Part shown: in pieces, positions 16,845 to 26,650 of the stretch | Numbering within the stretch: position 1 is the first letter of the stretch | Layout: every line of letters begins with the position of its first letter | DNA from: Marinomonas pollencensis | Lineage (GTDB): Bacteria; Pseudomonadota; Gammaproteobacteria; Pseudomonadales; Marinomonadaceae | Assembly (NCBI RefSeq): GCF_003387375.1 | Contig: NZ_QUNG01000007.1 | Span: forward strand, 1 to 64,000 | Direction: 5' to 3' | DNA length: 64,000 nucleotides | Position numbers and translations under genes: made by a program | Notes under the pieces: generated by a model | The model's database searches: none | What the model was told of the DNA's origin: nothing | The model's input: the letters and a program-made list of their open reading frames with translations, nothing else

Positions 16845-19800
16845 AGAGTTTCCTCTTCTGTATGAGATTGTTTGAGCCGTTCGAGCTCGATTATCCCTTG
16901 TTCAAAATCAAAATTAAACAAGTATTCAATGGCTTGGGTTACCTCTAGCTTTAATAGCGAAGGCGCACTGTTTATTAATTGTGTCATTTTATTGTCATCC
17001 AGCTCGCCACTTTTAGCGAGTGTGATGATCTCATTCATTAAGTTACGCATATTATTTAAACTAGCGGTTGGGCCCAGAGGGGTAGAGTCACTATGCGTTT
17101 CTATTTCTTGATCGGCTTCGTGATGGCTAAAGCGTGCTAGCTCTTCTAAAAAGCGAGTAAAAGAGAGTTCTAACTTGATGATATTATCATTGCAATCCTG
17201 CTGTGCTTGAGTGCGCGCGGCATTTTCTAGGCTGCTTGCTTGCTGAGATAAATTGACCAGAGCTAGGTTCGCTGCAACGCCTTTAAGAGCATGGGCTGAC
17301 TTGCTTAGTTCTTGGTAGTTATCGGCCTCTAATAAACTCATAAAATGGTCGCTAATAGCCGTATTTTTGATCGAAAAATCATTGAGTTCTTTGAGATAGA
17401 GCTGACGCTCGCCCCACAAGTCTAATCCTTTCTCGAAGTGGATTTCTTTGCGTTTGAGTGGGGTAAGCTGGCTTTCATTGGCTTCTGATTGCAATGGTAG
17501 GTCGGTCATATCTAAGACACGAGCCATTTCATTGTTTAATGCCAAGCGATCGATGGGTTTGGTTGCAAAGCCATTCATACCTGCTTTTTTGGCATCCCGG
17601 CGGTCTTCCATTAAAACACTGGCGGTCAAAGCAATGACTGGCGTGTTTGGTATGTTGTGACTGGTTTCATAGGTTCGTATCACTTGTGTGGCAGTGACCC
17701 CGTCCATTTTAGGCATTTGCAAATCCATTAGCACCAAGTTTGGCCGTAGCGACTTATAAGCCTCTACCGCTTCTAAACCGTCCCGTGCGCTAAACACCGT
17801 ATGTCCTTGACGAGAAAGCAGGTGCGACAAGAGTGTAATATTTTGCGGTATATCGTCTACCACCAAGATGTCTTGAGGGGGGATACACAGTAGCGCATTA
17901 TTATCAGAAGCTTTAGGGGCTTCTACCTCATTTAGGGGGATGTCGAAATAGAAGGTGCTACCTACATTGACAGTACTTTTAGCATGAATAGTGCCGCCCA
18001 TTAGTGCCACCAACTGTTTAGAAATACTAGTGCCTAACCCCGTTCCCCCAAAGCGGCGGCTCATTGAAGCATCCGCCTGAGTAAATGGGTCGAAAATCTT
18101 CTCCAGTCTGTCTGCTTCAATACCTATGCCTGTATCGGTTATTTCAAAGCGAATAAAGGGCGAAGTCACTGGGTAAACATTGAGTTCCACCTGGCCAGAT
18201 TCTGTGAACTTAATGGCGTTACCTATTAAGTTGATCAGCACTTGACGGATGCGCTCGCCAGCACCCAAATAGGCAATAGACAAAGAGTCCGCCATATTAA
18301 ACTGTAAGGAAATGCCTTTGTTTTTGGCTTGTAGCCATAGAGTAGAAATGGATGAGTCGACCAGCTCAGAAAGGATAAATGGCTGTAGGTCTAACTCTAA
18401 TTTATTTTTTTCAAGCTTTGCGCTGTCTAAAATATCATTAAGTAAGTAGAGCAAAGAGCGAGCTGATTGATTAATGGTATCTAGGTGCTTTTGTTGTTCG
18501 GGGGCATTGCCCATTTCAAGTAATAGCTCTGAGAAACCAATAATGGAATTCATTGGGGTGCGTATTTCATGGCTCATGTTAGCCAGGAAGGCCGCTTTAC
18601 TTTCGGCGGCAACTTCCGCTTCTTCTTTTGAGCGTCGCAGCTCTTTTTCCATTTTAACACGCTCGGTAATATCGAGCATGACGCCATCGATCCATTCAGG
18701 AATATCGTCTTCATTAAAGACGATGCTGCCATTTTCTAACACCCAGATAGTGTCACCGTTTTTATGTTTCAGACGGTATTCAAGAGAGTAAGACGTACGT
18801 TGGTTCATGGCGTTGGAAATAGCTTGGTTGACCCGCTCTATTTCATCCGGGTGAATGCATTGCTCCACCAATATATTACCTTGGTAGAAATCGTCGGCGT
18901 GCCATCCGATAAGTTTTTCTACAGCATCGCTGATAAAAATAGGAGGGATGTCGTGTGCAAATAAGGTCCGAAAAGACACCCCAGGGATGTTTTTAATCAG
19001 CGAGCGATATTGCTCTTCGCTTTTCTTAATCTTTTCTTCCATTTCTTTGCGGGCAGATATGTCTGTCACAAAACCAACGAACATAGGTTTTTGCCCAGCA
19101 ACTTCAACCCGACCAATAGCTAAGCGAATAGGAACAATGTGCCCATTACAGTGAAGCGCTCTAATTTCATTATCAGACCCATCTTTTTGTTTTGCGGCGT
19201 TTTTAAGGTAGCTGATCAGCGCTTTACGACTATGAAGGTTATTTGATTTGGGCAGCAAAATAGAGATACGTCTACCAATAACCTCATCTTCACTCCAGCC
19301 AAAAATACGTTCGGCAGACTTGTTAAAAGCAACGATAGTGCCCTTAGCGTCGATGGAAATAATCCCATCTATAGCAGTGTCCAGTGTGGTTTGTAGGCGA
19401 AGCTCATTTTCTGCTTTTTCTTGAAATAGCTGACGGTAACGAATTTGAGAGGTGATGTTCGTTGCTAATATAGAAACCAAGATGGTGATGATGCCAATGA
19501 TCAGAGAAAGCCCGTCGTGTGAGCTTTGCGACGAGCTTACCATATGGTTGGGGGTTGTTATAACAAAGCGAGCGCCTTCCATACCAGCATAATGCATGCC
19601 TGAAATCGCTGCACCCATAATAATCGCGCTGACCCCATTGATTACTTGTTGGTTTAACCTAGGCCAAGCTGTCGTAATGTAGTGGCGAATGGATAACGCG
19701 ATAATAGCCAATACCACGGCAATCACGAGTGATGCAAAGAACCACAAAGGATCGTAGAGTAAGGTGGCATGCATATCCATGGCTGCCATACCCATATAGT

Positions 19801-20221
19801 GCATAGTCCCTATGCCTGCTCCTACGGCCGCGCCGCCCAGTACGAGTTTCCAAATGGTCAAATTCTGCTTATCGGCGAGAATATTAAGCGCTATATAAGA
19901 GGCGATAAGGCTGGGTATTATAGAAATGAGAGTTAGGACTAAGTCGTATTCCATTTTGCCATTCATTTGGAACGCAAGCATGCCAATGAAGTGCATGCTC
20001 CAAATTCCTCCAGCCATAATGAAAGAGCCAGATAGTAAAGCAATTTTTTTGTAGCGAGAGGAGGCAATATAGCCAGCAACAGTGGCGAAATGCAGGGTAA
20101 AAAAAGAAGCCGCAATCGCCACAATGATGGATATCATCACCAGCTTTAAATTATAGTGTCCGACCATAAGCAGGTTTTGTGGGATAACCTGTGTTACAAA
20201 AAAAGAGTCAAGTCCATTCAT
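16841..20221 (-). CDS. MHYT-PAS-PAS hybrid histidine kinase with REC and Hpt domains
   Basis: 1126 residues. A membrane MHYT sensor (about 20-260, seven hydrophobic segments) has three metal-ligand motifs at residues 76 (MHFIGM), 140 (MHYMGM) and 209 (MHYAGM). Two PAS domains follow (about 275-390 and 400-525), then HisKA with the phospho-His in ANMSHEIRTP (about residue 551) and an ATPase domain with LINLIGNAIKFTESG, DTGIGI and RRFGGTGLG. A receiver (about 805-925, VDDIPQ, MDLQMPKMDG, ALTAS) and a C-terminal Hpt domain (SAHALKGVAANL) complete a full phosphorelay. MHYT domains are proposed to sense oxygen, CO or NO through bound metal. The downstream gene is a REC/HD-GYP phosphodiesterase with ATGA overlap. 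The ligand is not known. Confidence 0.93.
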   Translation of the reverse strand: MNGLDSFFVTQVIPQNLLMVGHYNLKLVMISIIVAIAASFFTLHFATVAGYIASSRYKKIALLSGSFIMAGGIWSMHFIGMLAFQMNGKMEYDLVLTLISIIPSLIASYIALNILADKQNLTIWKLVLGGAAVGAGIGTMHYMGMAAMDMHATLLYDPLWFFASLVIAVVLAIIALSIRHYITTAWPRLNQQVINGVSAIIMGAAISGMHYAGMEGARFVITTPNHMVSSSQSSHDGLSLIIGIITILVSILATNITSQIRYRQLFQEKAENELRLQTTLDTAIDGIISIDAKGTIVAFNKSAERIFGWSEDEVIGRRISILLPKSNNLHSRKALISYLKNAAKQKDGSDNEIRALHCNGHIVPIRLAIGRVEVAGQKPMFVGFVTDISARKEMEEKIKKSEEQYRSLIKNIPGVSFRTLFAHDIPPIFISDAVEKLIGWHADDFYQGNILVEQCIHPDEIERVNQAISNAMNQRTSYSLEYRLKHKNGDTIWVLENGSIVFNEDDIPEWIDGVMLDITERVKMEKELRRSKEEAEVAAESKAAFLANMSHEIRTPMNSIIGFSELLLEMGNAPEQQKHLDTINQSARSLLYLLNDILDSAKLEKNKLELDLQPFILSELVDSSISTLWLQAKNKGISLQFNMADSLSIAYLGAGERIRQVLINLIGNAIKFTESGQVELNVYPVTSPFIRFEITDTGIGIEADRLEKIFDPFTQADASMSRRFGGTGLGTSISKQLVALMGGTIHAKSTVNVGSTFYFDIPLNEVEAPKASDNNALLCIPPQDILVVDDIPQNITLLSHLLSRQGHTVFSARDGLEAVEAYKSLRPNLVLMDLQMPKMDGVTATQVIRTYETSHNIPNTPVIALTASVLMEDRRDAKKAGMNGFATKPIDRLALNNEMARVLDMTDLPLQSEANESQLTPLKRKEIHFEKGLDLWGERQLYLKELNDFSIKNTAISDHFMSLLEADNYQELSKSAHALKGVAANLALVNLSQQASSLENAARTQAQQDCNDNIIKLELSFTRFLEELARFSHHEADQEIETHSDSTPLGPTASLNNMRNLMNEIITLAKSGELDDNKMTQLINSAPSLLKLEVTQAIEYLFNFDFEQGIIELERLKQSHTEEETL

Positions 20222-20610
20222 ATGTCTATTCTTACCTATGGTTTAGAGGGGTTGTGTTCTCTATAGCCTGTAAAGGCACTATGTCCAAATAATAGGGTTT
20301 AATAAAAACGCTTAATACTAAAATCAATAAATCTAACAGCCTTGTTAATTTAAGATCGTAGTTGTGTAGCTGGTTCTAGTTGCTGAAAAGCTAGAATGAT
20401 ATAAGTTTTAATTAGAGTCAAAGCAAAGTGATATAACTATAACGTTTTTAGACTTGTTTTTGTGCGAAAACTTGATGAATTTTATGCATTAACAGTACGA
20501 AATAGTCCCGATGCAAAATTCTCTTTGACTTAGCCGCGAGCTGTTTTCAATATAAAGCTAACGACAATAATAAAAGCGCTTAGCAGCGACCAATATGAGA
20601 AAAATAAATT
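20222..20610. other. Divergent upstream region of the MHYT kinase and xylB
   Basis: 389 bp of AT-rich DNA with no ORF of coding quality. It must hold the promoters for the kinase (minus) and xylB (plus). No convincing operator or stem-loop could be singled out, and the ribosome site before xylB is weak. Confidence 0.4.
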
Positions 20611-22110
20611 ATGTATTTAGGCCTTGATCTTGGAACGTCTGGATTAAAAGGGGTTGTTATTGATGACCACGGTAGTCTTATTGCGCAAGAAAATGTGGCA
20701 TTAAGCAGCAGTGCACCACACCCTTTATGGTCAGAGCAAGATCCTGAAACATGGTGGCAAGCTTGTTGTGAAGTGGTTGCCTTACTCCAGCAGAGGTTGG
20801 ATTTAACTAAGCTAAAAGCCCTAGGCATAGCAGGGCAAATGCATGGTGCCACCTTACTAAATGCACAGGGTGAGGTGCTGCGTCCTTGTATCTTATGGAA
20901 TGACGGACGTAGCCAACAACAATGCCAAACTCTGATGGCAAACTGCCCTCAGATGGTCGCACTTTCGGGCAACCTTATTATGCCTGGCTTTACTGCGCCT
21001 AAAGTTCAATGGGTGCGCGAAAATGAAGCGAGTATTTTTGCGCAAATAAGTCGCGTATTGTTACCAAAGGATTATTTGCTTTACCGGCTTACAGGGGTGT
21101 TCTCAACGGATTGCTCAGATGCGGCTGGCACATTATGGCTAAACCCACAGACTCGCCAATGGGATGATGAGTTACTGGCCGCAACTGGGCTAACGCAACA
21201 GCAGATGCCAAAGGTCTTTGAAGGCAGTGATGTTATCGGTTGCTTGTCTCAAGAGGTTGCTGAGCAGTTAAAACTGCCGTGTATTTCTGTGGTTGCTGGT
21301 GGCAGTGATAATGCGGCTGGGGCAGTTGGAATGGGAGTTACTCGACCAGGGCAAGGGTTATTGTCGTTGGGGACATCAGGGGTGTATTTCACTGTAAGTG
21401 AAGCGCATAGGGCGAACCCAGAAAACACCGTACATGCATTTTGTCATGCTTTGCCTAATCGCTGGCATCAAATGGGAGTTACGTTAAGCGCAGCTAACTC
21501 ATTGTCATGGCTTTCAAAAACAACAAACTTGTCAGTACAGGCTTTATTAGAGGCGCTAGAACACTCTGCGAAGACAGAAACAAGTGTTCTTTTTCTCCCT
21601 TATTTAAGTGGTGAGCGGACACCATATAATGACCCTTATGCTCAAGGGCAATTTGTCGGAGTGAATAACTCGACTCGAGTTGAAGATATGACGCTTGCGG
21701 TATTGGAAGGAGTGGCCTTTTCATTATTAGACTGTCAAAACGCATTAGCCACCGCTGGAAGCGAAGTAACAGAGCTGTCCCTTATTGGAGGTGGCGCACG
21801 CTCTGCTGTTTGGCGACAAATATTATCCAATGTATTAACGAGGCGTTTGTTGTATCGCGATGGTGGAGAGGTAGGGCCTGGTTTAGGCGCTGCTCGCTTA
21901 GCCCTATTAGGCGATAAGCAGCAAGCAGGAGGCAATATAGACAGTCTAATTGAGCAGTATTGTTTGCTACCTGATGTGTTAGACAGACATGAACCAGAGA
22001 CCAGCCAAACTGCTTATTATCAGAAAAAATATGAGTTGCATAAGGCTTTTTTTAACAGCACTCAGCATTTAAATAAGGCGTTGTCTGAGTTGCTAGCTGA
22101 AAAGGAGTGA
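20611..22110 (+). CDS. xylB: Xylulokinase
   Basis: 499 residues, FGGY kinase family. It phosphorylates D-xylulose to xylulose 5-phosphate. The N-terminal LGLDLGTSGLKGVV, GIAGQMHGATLL, PCILWNDGR and MPGFTAPKVQWV follow E. coli XylB closely. The catalytic Asp lies in VVAGGSDNAAGAVG, and LSLGTSGVYF and LIGGGARSAVWRQIL mark the ATP-binding half. It is convergent with the AraC regulator of the polyol cluster. Its product would complete a route from D-arabinitol through D-xylulose into the pentose phosphate pathway, like mtlY beside the Pseudomonas mtl operon. Confidence 0.94.
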   Translation: MYLGLDLGTSGLKGVVIDDHGSLIAQENVALSSSAPHPLWSEQDPETWWQACCEVVALLQQRLDLTKLKALGIAGQMHGATLLNAQGEVLRPCILWNDGRSQQQCQTLMANCPQMVALSGNLIMPGFTAPKVQWVRENEASIFAQISRVLLPKDYLLYRLTGVFSTDCSDAAGTLWLNPQTRQWDDELLAATGLTQQQMPKVFEGSDVIGCLSQEVAEQLKLPCISVVAGGSDNAAGAVGMGVTRPGQGLLSLGTSGVYFTVSEAHRANPENTVHAFCHALPNRWHQMGVTLSAANSLSWLSKTTNLSVQALLEALEHSAKTETSVLFLPYLSGERTPYNDPYAQGQFVGVNNSTRVEDMTLAVLEGVAFSLLDCQNALATAGSEVTELSLIGGGARSAVWRQILSNVLTRRLLYRDGGEVGPGLGAARLALLGDKQQAGGNIDSLIEQYCLLPDVLDRHEPETSQTAYYQKKYELHKAFFNSTQHLNKALSELLAEKE

Positions 22111-22115
22111 GTTTA

Positions 22116-22155
22116 AAAAAGTAAAGGCAGTGGCTTTATTATAGTCACTGCCTTT
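22116..22155 (-). terminator. Terminator of the AraC regulator gene
   Basis: AAAGGCAGTG / CACTGCCTTT stem (22123-22132 and 22146-22155); on the minus strand it is followed by ACTTTTTT. The plus side lacks a good T-run, so xylB may terminate less efficiently here. Confidence 0.65.
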
Positions 22156-22179
22156 CAGGTTCAGAGTGTCGTGCGAGGG

Positions 22180-23082
22180 CTAGTGGGTTGTAAGTGATTG
22201 ACCTTCAAAGCGTTTATTGCTTTGTGATCGGAAGTCTCGTGGTGTGACACCTTTTAATTCATGGAAGCGTCGATTGAAGTTCGCGACGTTATTAAAGCCC
22301 ACTTGAAAGCAAATATTAGCAATCTGTTGATCTGTTTCTGTTAACAAGTTGCAAGCTCTGCTAATACGCACACGATTCACAAACTCGATAAAGCGGTTCC
22401 CCGTCGCTTTCCTAAAAAAACGTGAGAAGTGGCTATCTGACATATTAATTAAGTTGGCTGCGTTCGATAAGCTAATGTCTTGATTATAGTTTTGAGAAAC
22501 ATAATCGACCACAGTATTAATTTTGCGCTGTAATGCTTCGTTCGATTTTAGATCAATTTGAACCGTCGACAGTAAACGATAGTTTTGACTTTGAGCCAGT
22601 TTTTTTAGCAGAGGCAGGGCTTGAATTACACGTTGTAGACCACTGCTATCTCGTACTGCTTCAAAGTTTTCTCTAAGTTCATCAAGGTCTAGGTCGAAAA
22701 ACTCAATGCCTGATTTTGCTCTTAATAACATGGGCAGGATTTCGGCCAATTCAGGGATGATTTTCATACCATCAGAAAAGGCTTCATGGTCAAAGCGGAT
22801 AACCATGTCTCTGACTTCTACCGGCTCTTGGTTGTGTTGGCTGATCCAGTTATGGGGGAGTCTTGGGCCGGTTAAGATGAGCTGGCCTGGGCTAAAGTTA
22901 CCGATATAGTCACCTACAAACACTTTGCCTGATGTCGCCACAATAAAGTGCAACTCATAATCATCGTGAGCATGCCAGCGAATCAGGTCACTAGGATAGC
23001 CATGTTCTAAATAGCGAATGGTTTCAATGCCATTATCGACTAGTTCGTATTCTGGTGTATTGCGTTTTGTTGTTGTGGACAT
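22180..23082 (-). CDS. AraC-family regulator of the polyol cluster (MtlR-like)
   Basis: 300 residues. The N-terminal cupin-like ligand domain includes WHAHDDYELHFIV and LTGPRLPHNW. Two C-terminal helix-turn-helix motifs follow (about 190-290): DISLSNAANLINMSDSHFSR and IANICFQVGFNNVANFNRRF, ending KGVTPRDFR. The layout and the neighbouring mannitol/arabinitol-type transporter and dehydrogenase match MtlR, the activator of the Pseudomonas polyol operon. It is transcribed in the same direction as the operon but follows its terminator, so it is probably expressed separately. Confidence 0.85.
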   Translation of the reverse strand: MSTTTKRNTPEYELVDNGIETIRYLEHGYPSDLIRWHAHDDYELHFIVATSGKVFVGDYIGNFSPGQLILTGPRLPHNWISQHNQEPVEVRDMVIRFDHEAFSDGMKIIPELAEILPMLLRAKSGIEFFDLDLDELRENFEAVRDSSGLQRVIQALPLLKKLAQSQNYRLLSTVQIDLKSNEALQRKINTVVDYVSQNYNQDISLSNAANLINMSDSHFSRFFRKATGNRFIEFVNRVRISRACNLLTETDQQIANICFQVGFNNVANFNRRFHELKGVTPRDFRSQSNKRFEGQSLTTH

Positions 23083-23220
23083 AATGTTTACCTAAAACAA
23101 AAATCAAAGTCTTGCTTTAATGATGTATAGAAAAGCTGCCTACAAGCATTCGTGAAGATGAGTGCATTTTTACTGAGGCTGACAGAGGCACTATTATGCC
23201 TCAGCAAAGTGTATTTAGCG

Positions 23221-23256
23221 AAAATTGAGCAAAGAGGTGAGGCTACTTTGCTCAAT
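23221..23256 (-). terminator. Terminator of the polyol transport/dehydrogenase operon
   Basis: Perfect 11-bp stem ATTGAGCAAAG / CTTTGCTCAAT with an 11-base loop, followed on the minus strand by TTTTCG, 8 bp after the dehydrogenase stop. Confidence 0.7.
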
Positions 23257-23264
23257 ATTGTCGA

Positions 23265-24695
23265 TTATGGGTACCTGAGTCGCGCTTGCTCGATAGCATG
23301 TGAGAGGTCTGTGACAAAACTTGGGTAATCTCTAGACACATTGCCCCATAGATAAGCGTCTGTTGCGAATGCTTGGATGCCAGCGTCATCATTGGTGAAT
23401 GCCTTCATCGCGCTGGCGTTGGGCTCATGGTATTGGATGTTTAATTGGCCTGATGCCACTTTATGAATAAAAACAAACCAGTAGGCGATACCTTGTATGG
23501 TTTTTTGAGGCGTGTTACCCAGCTGATAGGATCTAACCAGTGATGGGTAGACAAAGATAGGGAATTTCGCATAGCCATCGGTGCATATCCGATCTACTGT
23601 GTCGCCAATATTGGCATTACTGAAGCGTGCTGCAATGATCTCAAAATAAGCCTGTAAATCGACAATAGACTCACCAATTGCAGGGATGGCATCTTGTTTA
23701 ATAAAGTCTGTGAAATACTGTTTTAATTCATCATCACGCATGGCTTCATCAAAATAGGTGAGGCCTTTCAGTGCGGCTTGATAGGTAACACAGGTATGAC
23801 CTGCATTGAGAATGCGGATTTTGGCTTCTTCGTAAGGATCAACTTTCTCAACAAACTGGACCCCGACAAGATCCAATGCGGGTTTCTCACCGGCAAAATT
23901 GTCTTCGATAACCCATTGTACAAAGTCTTCTCCCATGACCGTCATTTCATCGTCAATGCCAAACCGCTGTTGTACATCCTGAACGTGAATCGGGCTAGGT
24001 TTTGGTGTAATGCGATCCACCATGGCACAAGGAAAAGACACGTTTTCTGTTACCCAGTCAGCAAGCTGGTGGTCATGTTTCGCGGCCAAGAATTGCATCA
24101 GGCCGGTTTCTAATAATTCACCGTTATGACGTAAATTATCACAGCAAAGCAGGGTGACTTTGGCTTTTGAGGTTTCGCTACGCAGCTTTAAACCCGCGTA
24201 CAAAAAAGCGTATAAGGTGTTTCTTGCACCTTCTATGTCTGCTTTTATGGCAGGGTGTGTCAACATAAGGGTACGGTTTTCATCGAGATAATAACCCCCT
24301 TCAGTGACGGTCGAGGTGACTAGCTGTGTGTTTGCATCAGCGATGGCTTCATCGACTAATTGCGGTGTTTTGGCACCATCGATTTGGCGCACAATTGAAC
24401 GAATATGTACGTATTCAGCGGCGCCATCTGGCGCCATTGTTTTAAGTACATATTCACCGTTTTGCTGACTAAAACGAGCAAACATTTCGCTGTCTTGTGG
24501 GCGAATGTTAACCCCGGTTAAGCCCCATTTTTTGCCTTCAGGAAGTGCCAGTAGACGATCAAAATACATGGCTTGATGGGCGCGGTGAAAGGCTCCAACA
24601 CCAAGGTGAACAACACCTGGCTGAATGTCTTCTCTTGCATAGTTCTGAGCGCAGAGCTGCTCAGAATTATGTTTAGCATTAAGATAGTTAGTCAT
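23265..24695 (-). CDS. Mannitol/D-arabinitol dehydrogenase family protein (DalD-like)
   Basis: 476 residues, long-chain polyol dehydrogenase family. The N-terminal VVHLGVGAFHRAHQA binds NAD(H), TEGGYYLDENR and CDNLRHNG line the cofactor site, and MVDRITPKPS plus YEEAKIRILNAGHTC carry the catalytic Lys/Asn/His region. EYVLKTMAPDG, TEGGYYLDE and EEAKIRILNA look more like D-arabinitol 4-dehydrogenase than Pseudomonas mannitol 2-dehydrogenase. A xylulokinase and no visible fructokinase support arabinitol as a substrate; mannitol and sorbitol remain possible. Its ATG overlaps the end of the ATP-binding gene by 8 bp. Confidence 0.85.
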   Translation of the reverse strand: MTNYLNAKHNSEQLCAQNYAREDIQPGVVHLGVGAFHRAHQAMYFDRLLALPEGKKWGLTGVNIRPQDSEMFARFSQQNGEYVLKTMAPDGAAEYVHIRSIVRQIDGAKTPQLVDEAIADANTQLVTSTVTEGGYYLDENRTLMLTHPAIKADIEGARNTLYAFLYAGLKLRSETSKAKVTLLCCDNLRHNGELLETGLMQFLAAKHDHQLADWVTENVSFPCAMVDRITPKPSPIHVQDVQQRFGIDDEMTVMGEDFVQWVIEDNFAGEKPALDLVGVQFVEKVDPYEEAKIRILNAGHTCVTYQAALKGLTYFDEAMRDDELKQYFTDFIKQDAIPAIGESIVDLQAYFEIIAARFSNANIGDTVDRICTDGYAKFPIFVYPSLVRSYQLGNTPQKTIQGIAYWFVFIHKVASGQLNIQYHEPNASAMKAFTNDDAGIQAFATDAYLWGNVSRDYPSFVTDLSHAIEQARLRYP

Positions 24696-25791
24696 TACCA
24701 GCCTCCTCGGCGATCACAGAAATAACGCGATCGCTTTCGTTAAACAGAATGACTTCACTGCTATCGACTTTAATATGAACTAAGTCGCCATCTTGTAGAG
24801 TGCTGCGTGCAGAGGCTTTTAAGATAATAGTCTGATTGTTACCCAATTGAATGTGAGCATAAGCCTCTGAACCTAGGTGTTCTACTAGCTCGACACGGCC
24901 AGTAAAGTCACCATTTTCTTCAACTAATGATAAATGCTCTGGACGAATACCCATCACGATTGCTTTCGGCAGTGGGCCAGCTAAGCGATTAGCAGGGAAA
25001 GACAAGCTGCTGTCGAGCAGGTTCAAGCTCAGTTGATCTCCTTGAACGGCAAAGTTATCGACGGGGATTAAGTTCATTTTTGGTGTGCCGATAAACTCAG
25101 CCACAAAGCGACTATTAGGCTGGCGGTACAATTCTAACGGTGTACCCACTTGTTCAATTTGCCCAGCATTCAAGATGACCACTCGATCCGCTAATGTCAT
25201 CGCTTCAATCTGATCGTGGGTAACGTATACCATGGTAGTGCCCAGTTTCTTGTGTAAGCGAGCCAGTTCCAAACGCATTTGTACACGTAGTGCTGCATCT
25301 AGATTCGATAAAGGCTCATCGAACAAGAATACTTTTGGCTGGCGTACGATAGCGCGACCAATTGCTACCCGCTGACGTTGGCCACCAGACAATTCTTTTG
25401 GTTTACGATCCAGCAATGGATCAAGCTGCAATGATGCAGAGACAGAGCGAACTTTTTCTTGGATTTCAGCATCAGGCACTTTGGCAAGACGCAGTGCAAA
25501 CGATAGATTGTCTGCGACCGTCATGTGAGGGTACAAAGCGTAAGACTGAAACACCATGGCCAAATCACGTTTCGATGAAGCCACTTCGGTAATGTCTTTA
25601 CCGTCGAGCTCAATGGTACCGCCAGAGCTTGATTCTAAGCCGGCAATGGTACGTAGCAATGTGGATTTACCACAGCCAGAGGGGCCAACGAAGACAATAA
25701 ATTCGCCTTCCTTGATGTTTAGGTTGATGCCACGTAATGCATGGTAGCTATCGTAATGTTTTTGTAATTCTGAAATAACTAAGTAACTCAT
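24688..25791 (-). CDS. Polyol ABC transporter ATP-binding protein (MalK/SmoK type)
   Basis: 367 residues. The ATPase domain (about 1-235) has Walker A VGPSGCGKST, Q-loop MVFQSYALYPHM, signature ELSGGQRQRVAIGR, Walker B VFLFDEPLSNLD and the switch His in VYVTHDQIEAM. A C-terminal regulatory OB/TOBE domain (about 240-367) includes MGIRPEHLSL and GSEAYAHIQLG. This is the MalK-like arrangement of CUT1 sugar importers. It follows the two permeases and overlaps the dehydrogenase gene, and it should energise the uptake of sugar alcohols. Confidence 0.92.
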   Translation of the reverse strand: MSYLVISELQKHYDSYHALRGINLNIKEGEFIVFVGPSGCGKSTLLRTIAGLESSSGGTIELDGKDITEVASSKRDLAMVFQSYALYPHMTVADNLSFALRLAKVPDAEIQEKVRSVSASLQLDPLLDRKPKELSGGQRQRVAIGRAIVRQPKVFLFDEPLSNLDAALRVQMRLELARLHKKLGTTMVYVTHDQIEAMTLADRVVILNAGQIEQVGTPLELYRQPNSRFVAEFIGTPKMNLIPVDNFAVQGDQLSLNLLDSSLSFPANRLAGPLPKAIVMGIRPEHLSLVEENGDFTGRVELVEHLGSEAYAHIQLGNNQTIILKASARSTLQDGDLVHIKVDSSEVILFNESDRVISVIAEEAGND

Positions 25792-25809
25792 GGCTAAGAT
25801 TCCTAATAA

Positions 25810-26640
25810 TTATTTTACGGCACCAAATGTAAGGCCTTGGACAAGTTGTTTTTGGCAGAACCAACCGAATACTATGATTGGTGCGCATGCCAATGTAGAT
25901 GCAGCGGACAGTTTGGCCCAGAACAAGCCTTCAGGGCTTGAGTAAGAGGCTATCATGGCCGTCAAAGGCGCTGCATTGGAGGCGGTTAAGTTAAGAGACC
26001 AAAATGCTTCATTCCAACATAGAATGATGGATAGCAAGCCTGTTGATGCAATACCGCCTACGGACAAAGGAAGTACCACTTTAACCACTTCTCCCCATGG
26101 GCTGGCACCGTCCATTCGAGCTGCTTCCAGAATTTCTTTTGGTAAGTCTTTAAAGTAAGAGAACAGCATCCAAATAATGATAGGCAAGTTCATTAGCGTG
26201 AAGATAATGATCAAGCCAATGCGGCTATCTAATAAACCGTTGTTACGGAAAAGAATGTAGATAGGCACCAATACACCTACTGCTGGTAGCATCTTAGTAG
26301 ACAACATCCACAACAAGATGTCCTTGGTGCGCTTGCCTGGAAAAAACGCCATTGAGTAGGCTGCTGGTACCGCAATGATCAAGGCGATAATCGTAGAACC
26401 AAATGAAGTGATCACTGAGTTCATTGCATGCAATAAGTAGTCGCTGCGGTCTTGAACCACTTTAAAGTTGTCTAAAGTCGGTTCAAAAAACAAAGATGGC
26501 GGTACTGAGATTGCTTGTAACTCCGTTTTAAAAGATGTGATAAACATCCAAAAAATAGGGAAGAAGAGCAAAAGGGCAACAAGCCAAGCAAATAGGCCTG
26601 TTATAAGTGTTTTTAATTTACGTTGCTGATTAAGAGTCAT
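25810..26640 (-). CDS. Polyol ABC transporter permease (MtlG/SmoG type)
   Basis: 276 residues with six predicted membrane helices. The cytoplasmic EAA loop, reading EILEAARMDGASPWGEVVKV then VLPLS, contacts the ATPase and marks a CUT1 importer permease. It pairs with the other permease encoded just upstream (10 bp gap). The family and neighbours indicate mannitol, sorbitol or arabinitol import. Confidence 0.9.
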   Translation of the reverse strand: MTLNQQRKLKTLITGLFAWLVALLLFFPIFWMFITSFKTELQAISVPPSLFFEPTLDNFKVVQDRSDYLLHAMNSVITSFGSTIIALIIAVPAAYSMAFFPGKRTKDILLWMLSTKMLPAVGVLVPIYILFRNNGLLDSRIGLIIIFTLMNLPIIIWMLFSYFKDLPKEILEAARMDGASPWGEVVKVVLPLSVGGIASTGLLSIILCWNEAFWSLNLTASNAAPLTAMIASYSSPEGLFWAKLSAASTLACAPIIVFGWFCQKQLVQGLTFGAVK

Positions 26641-26650
26641 CTTATTTACC

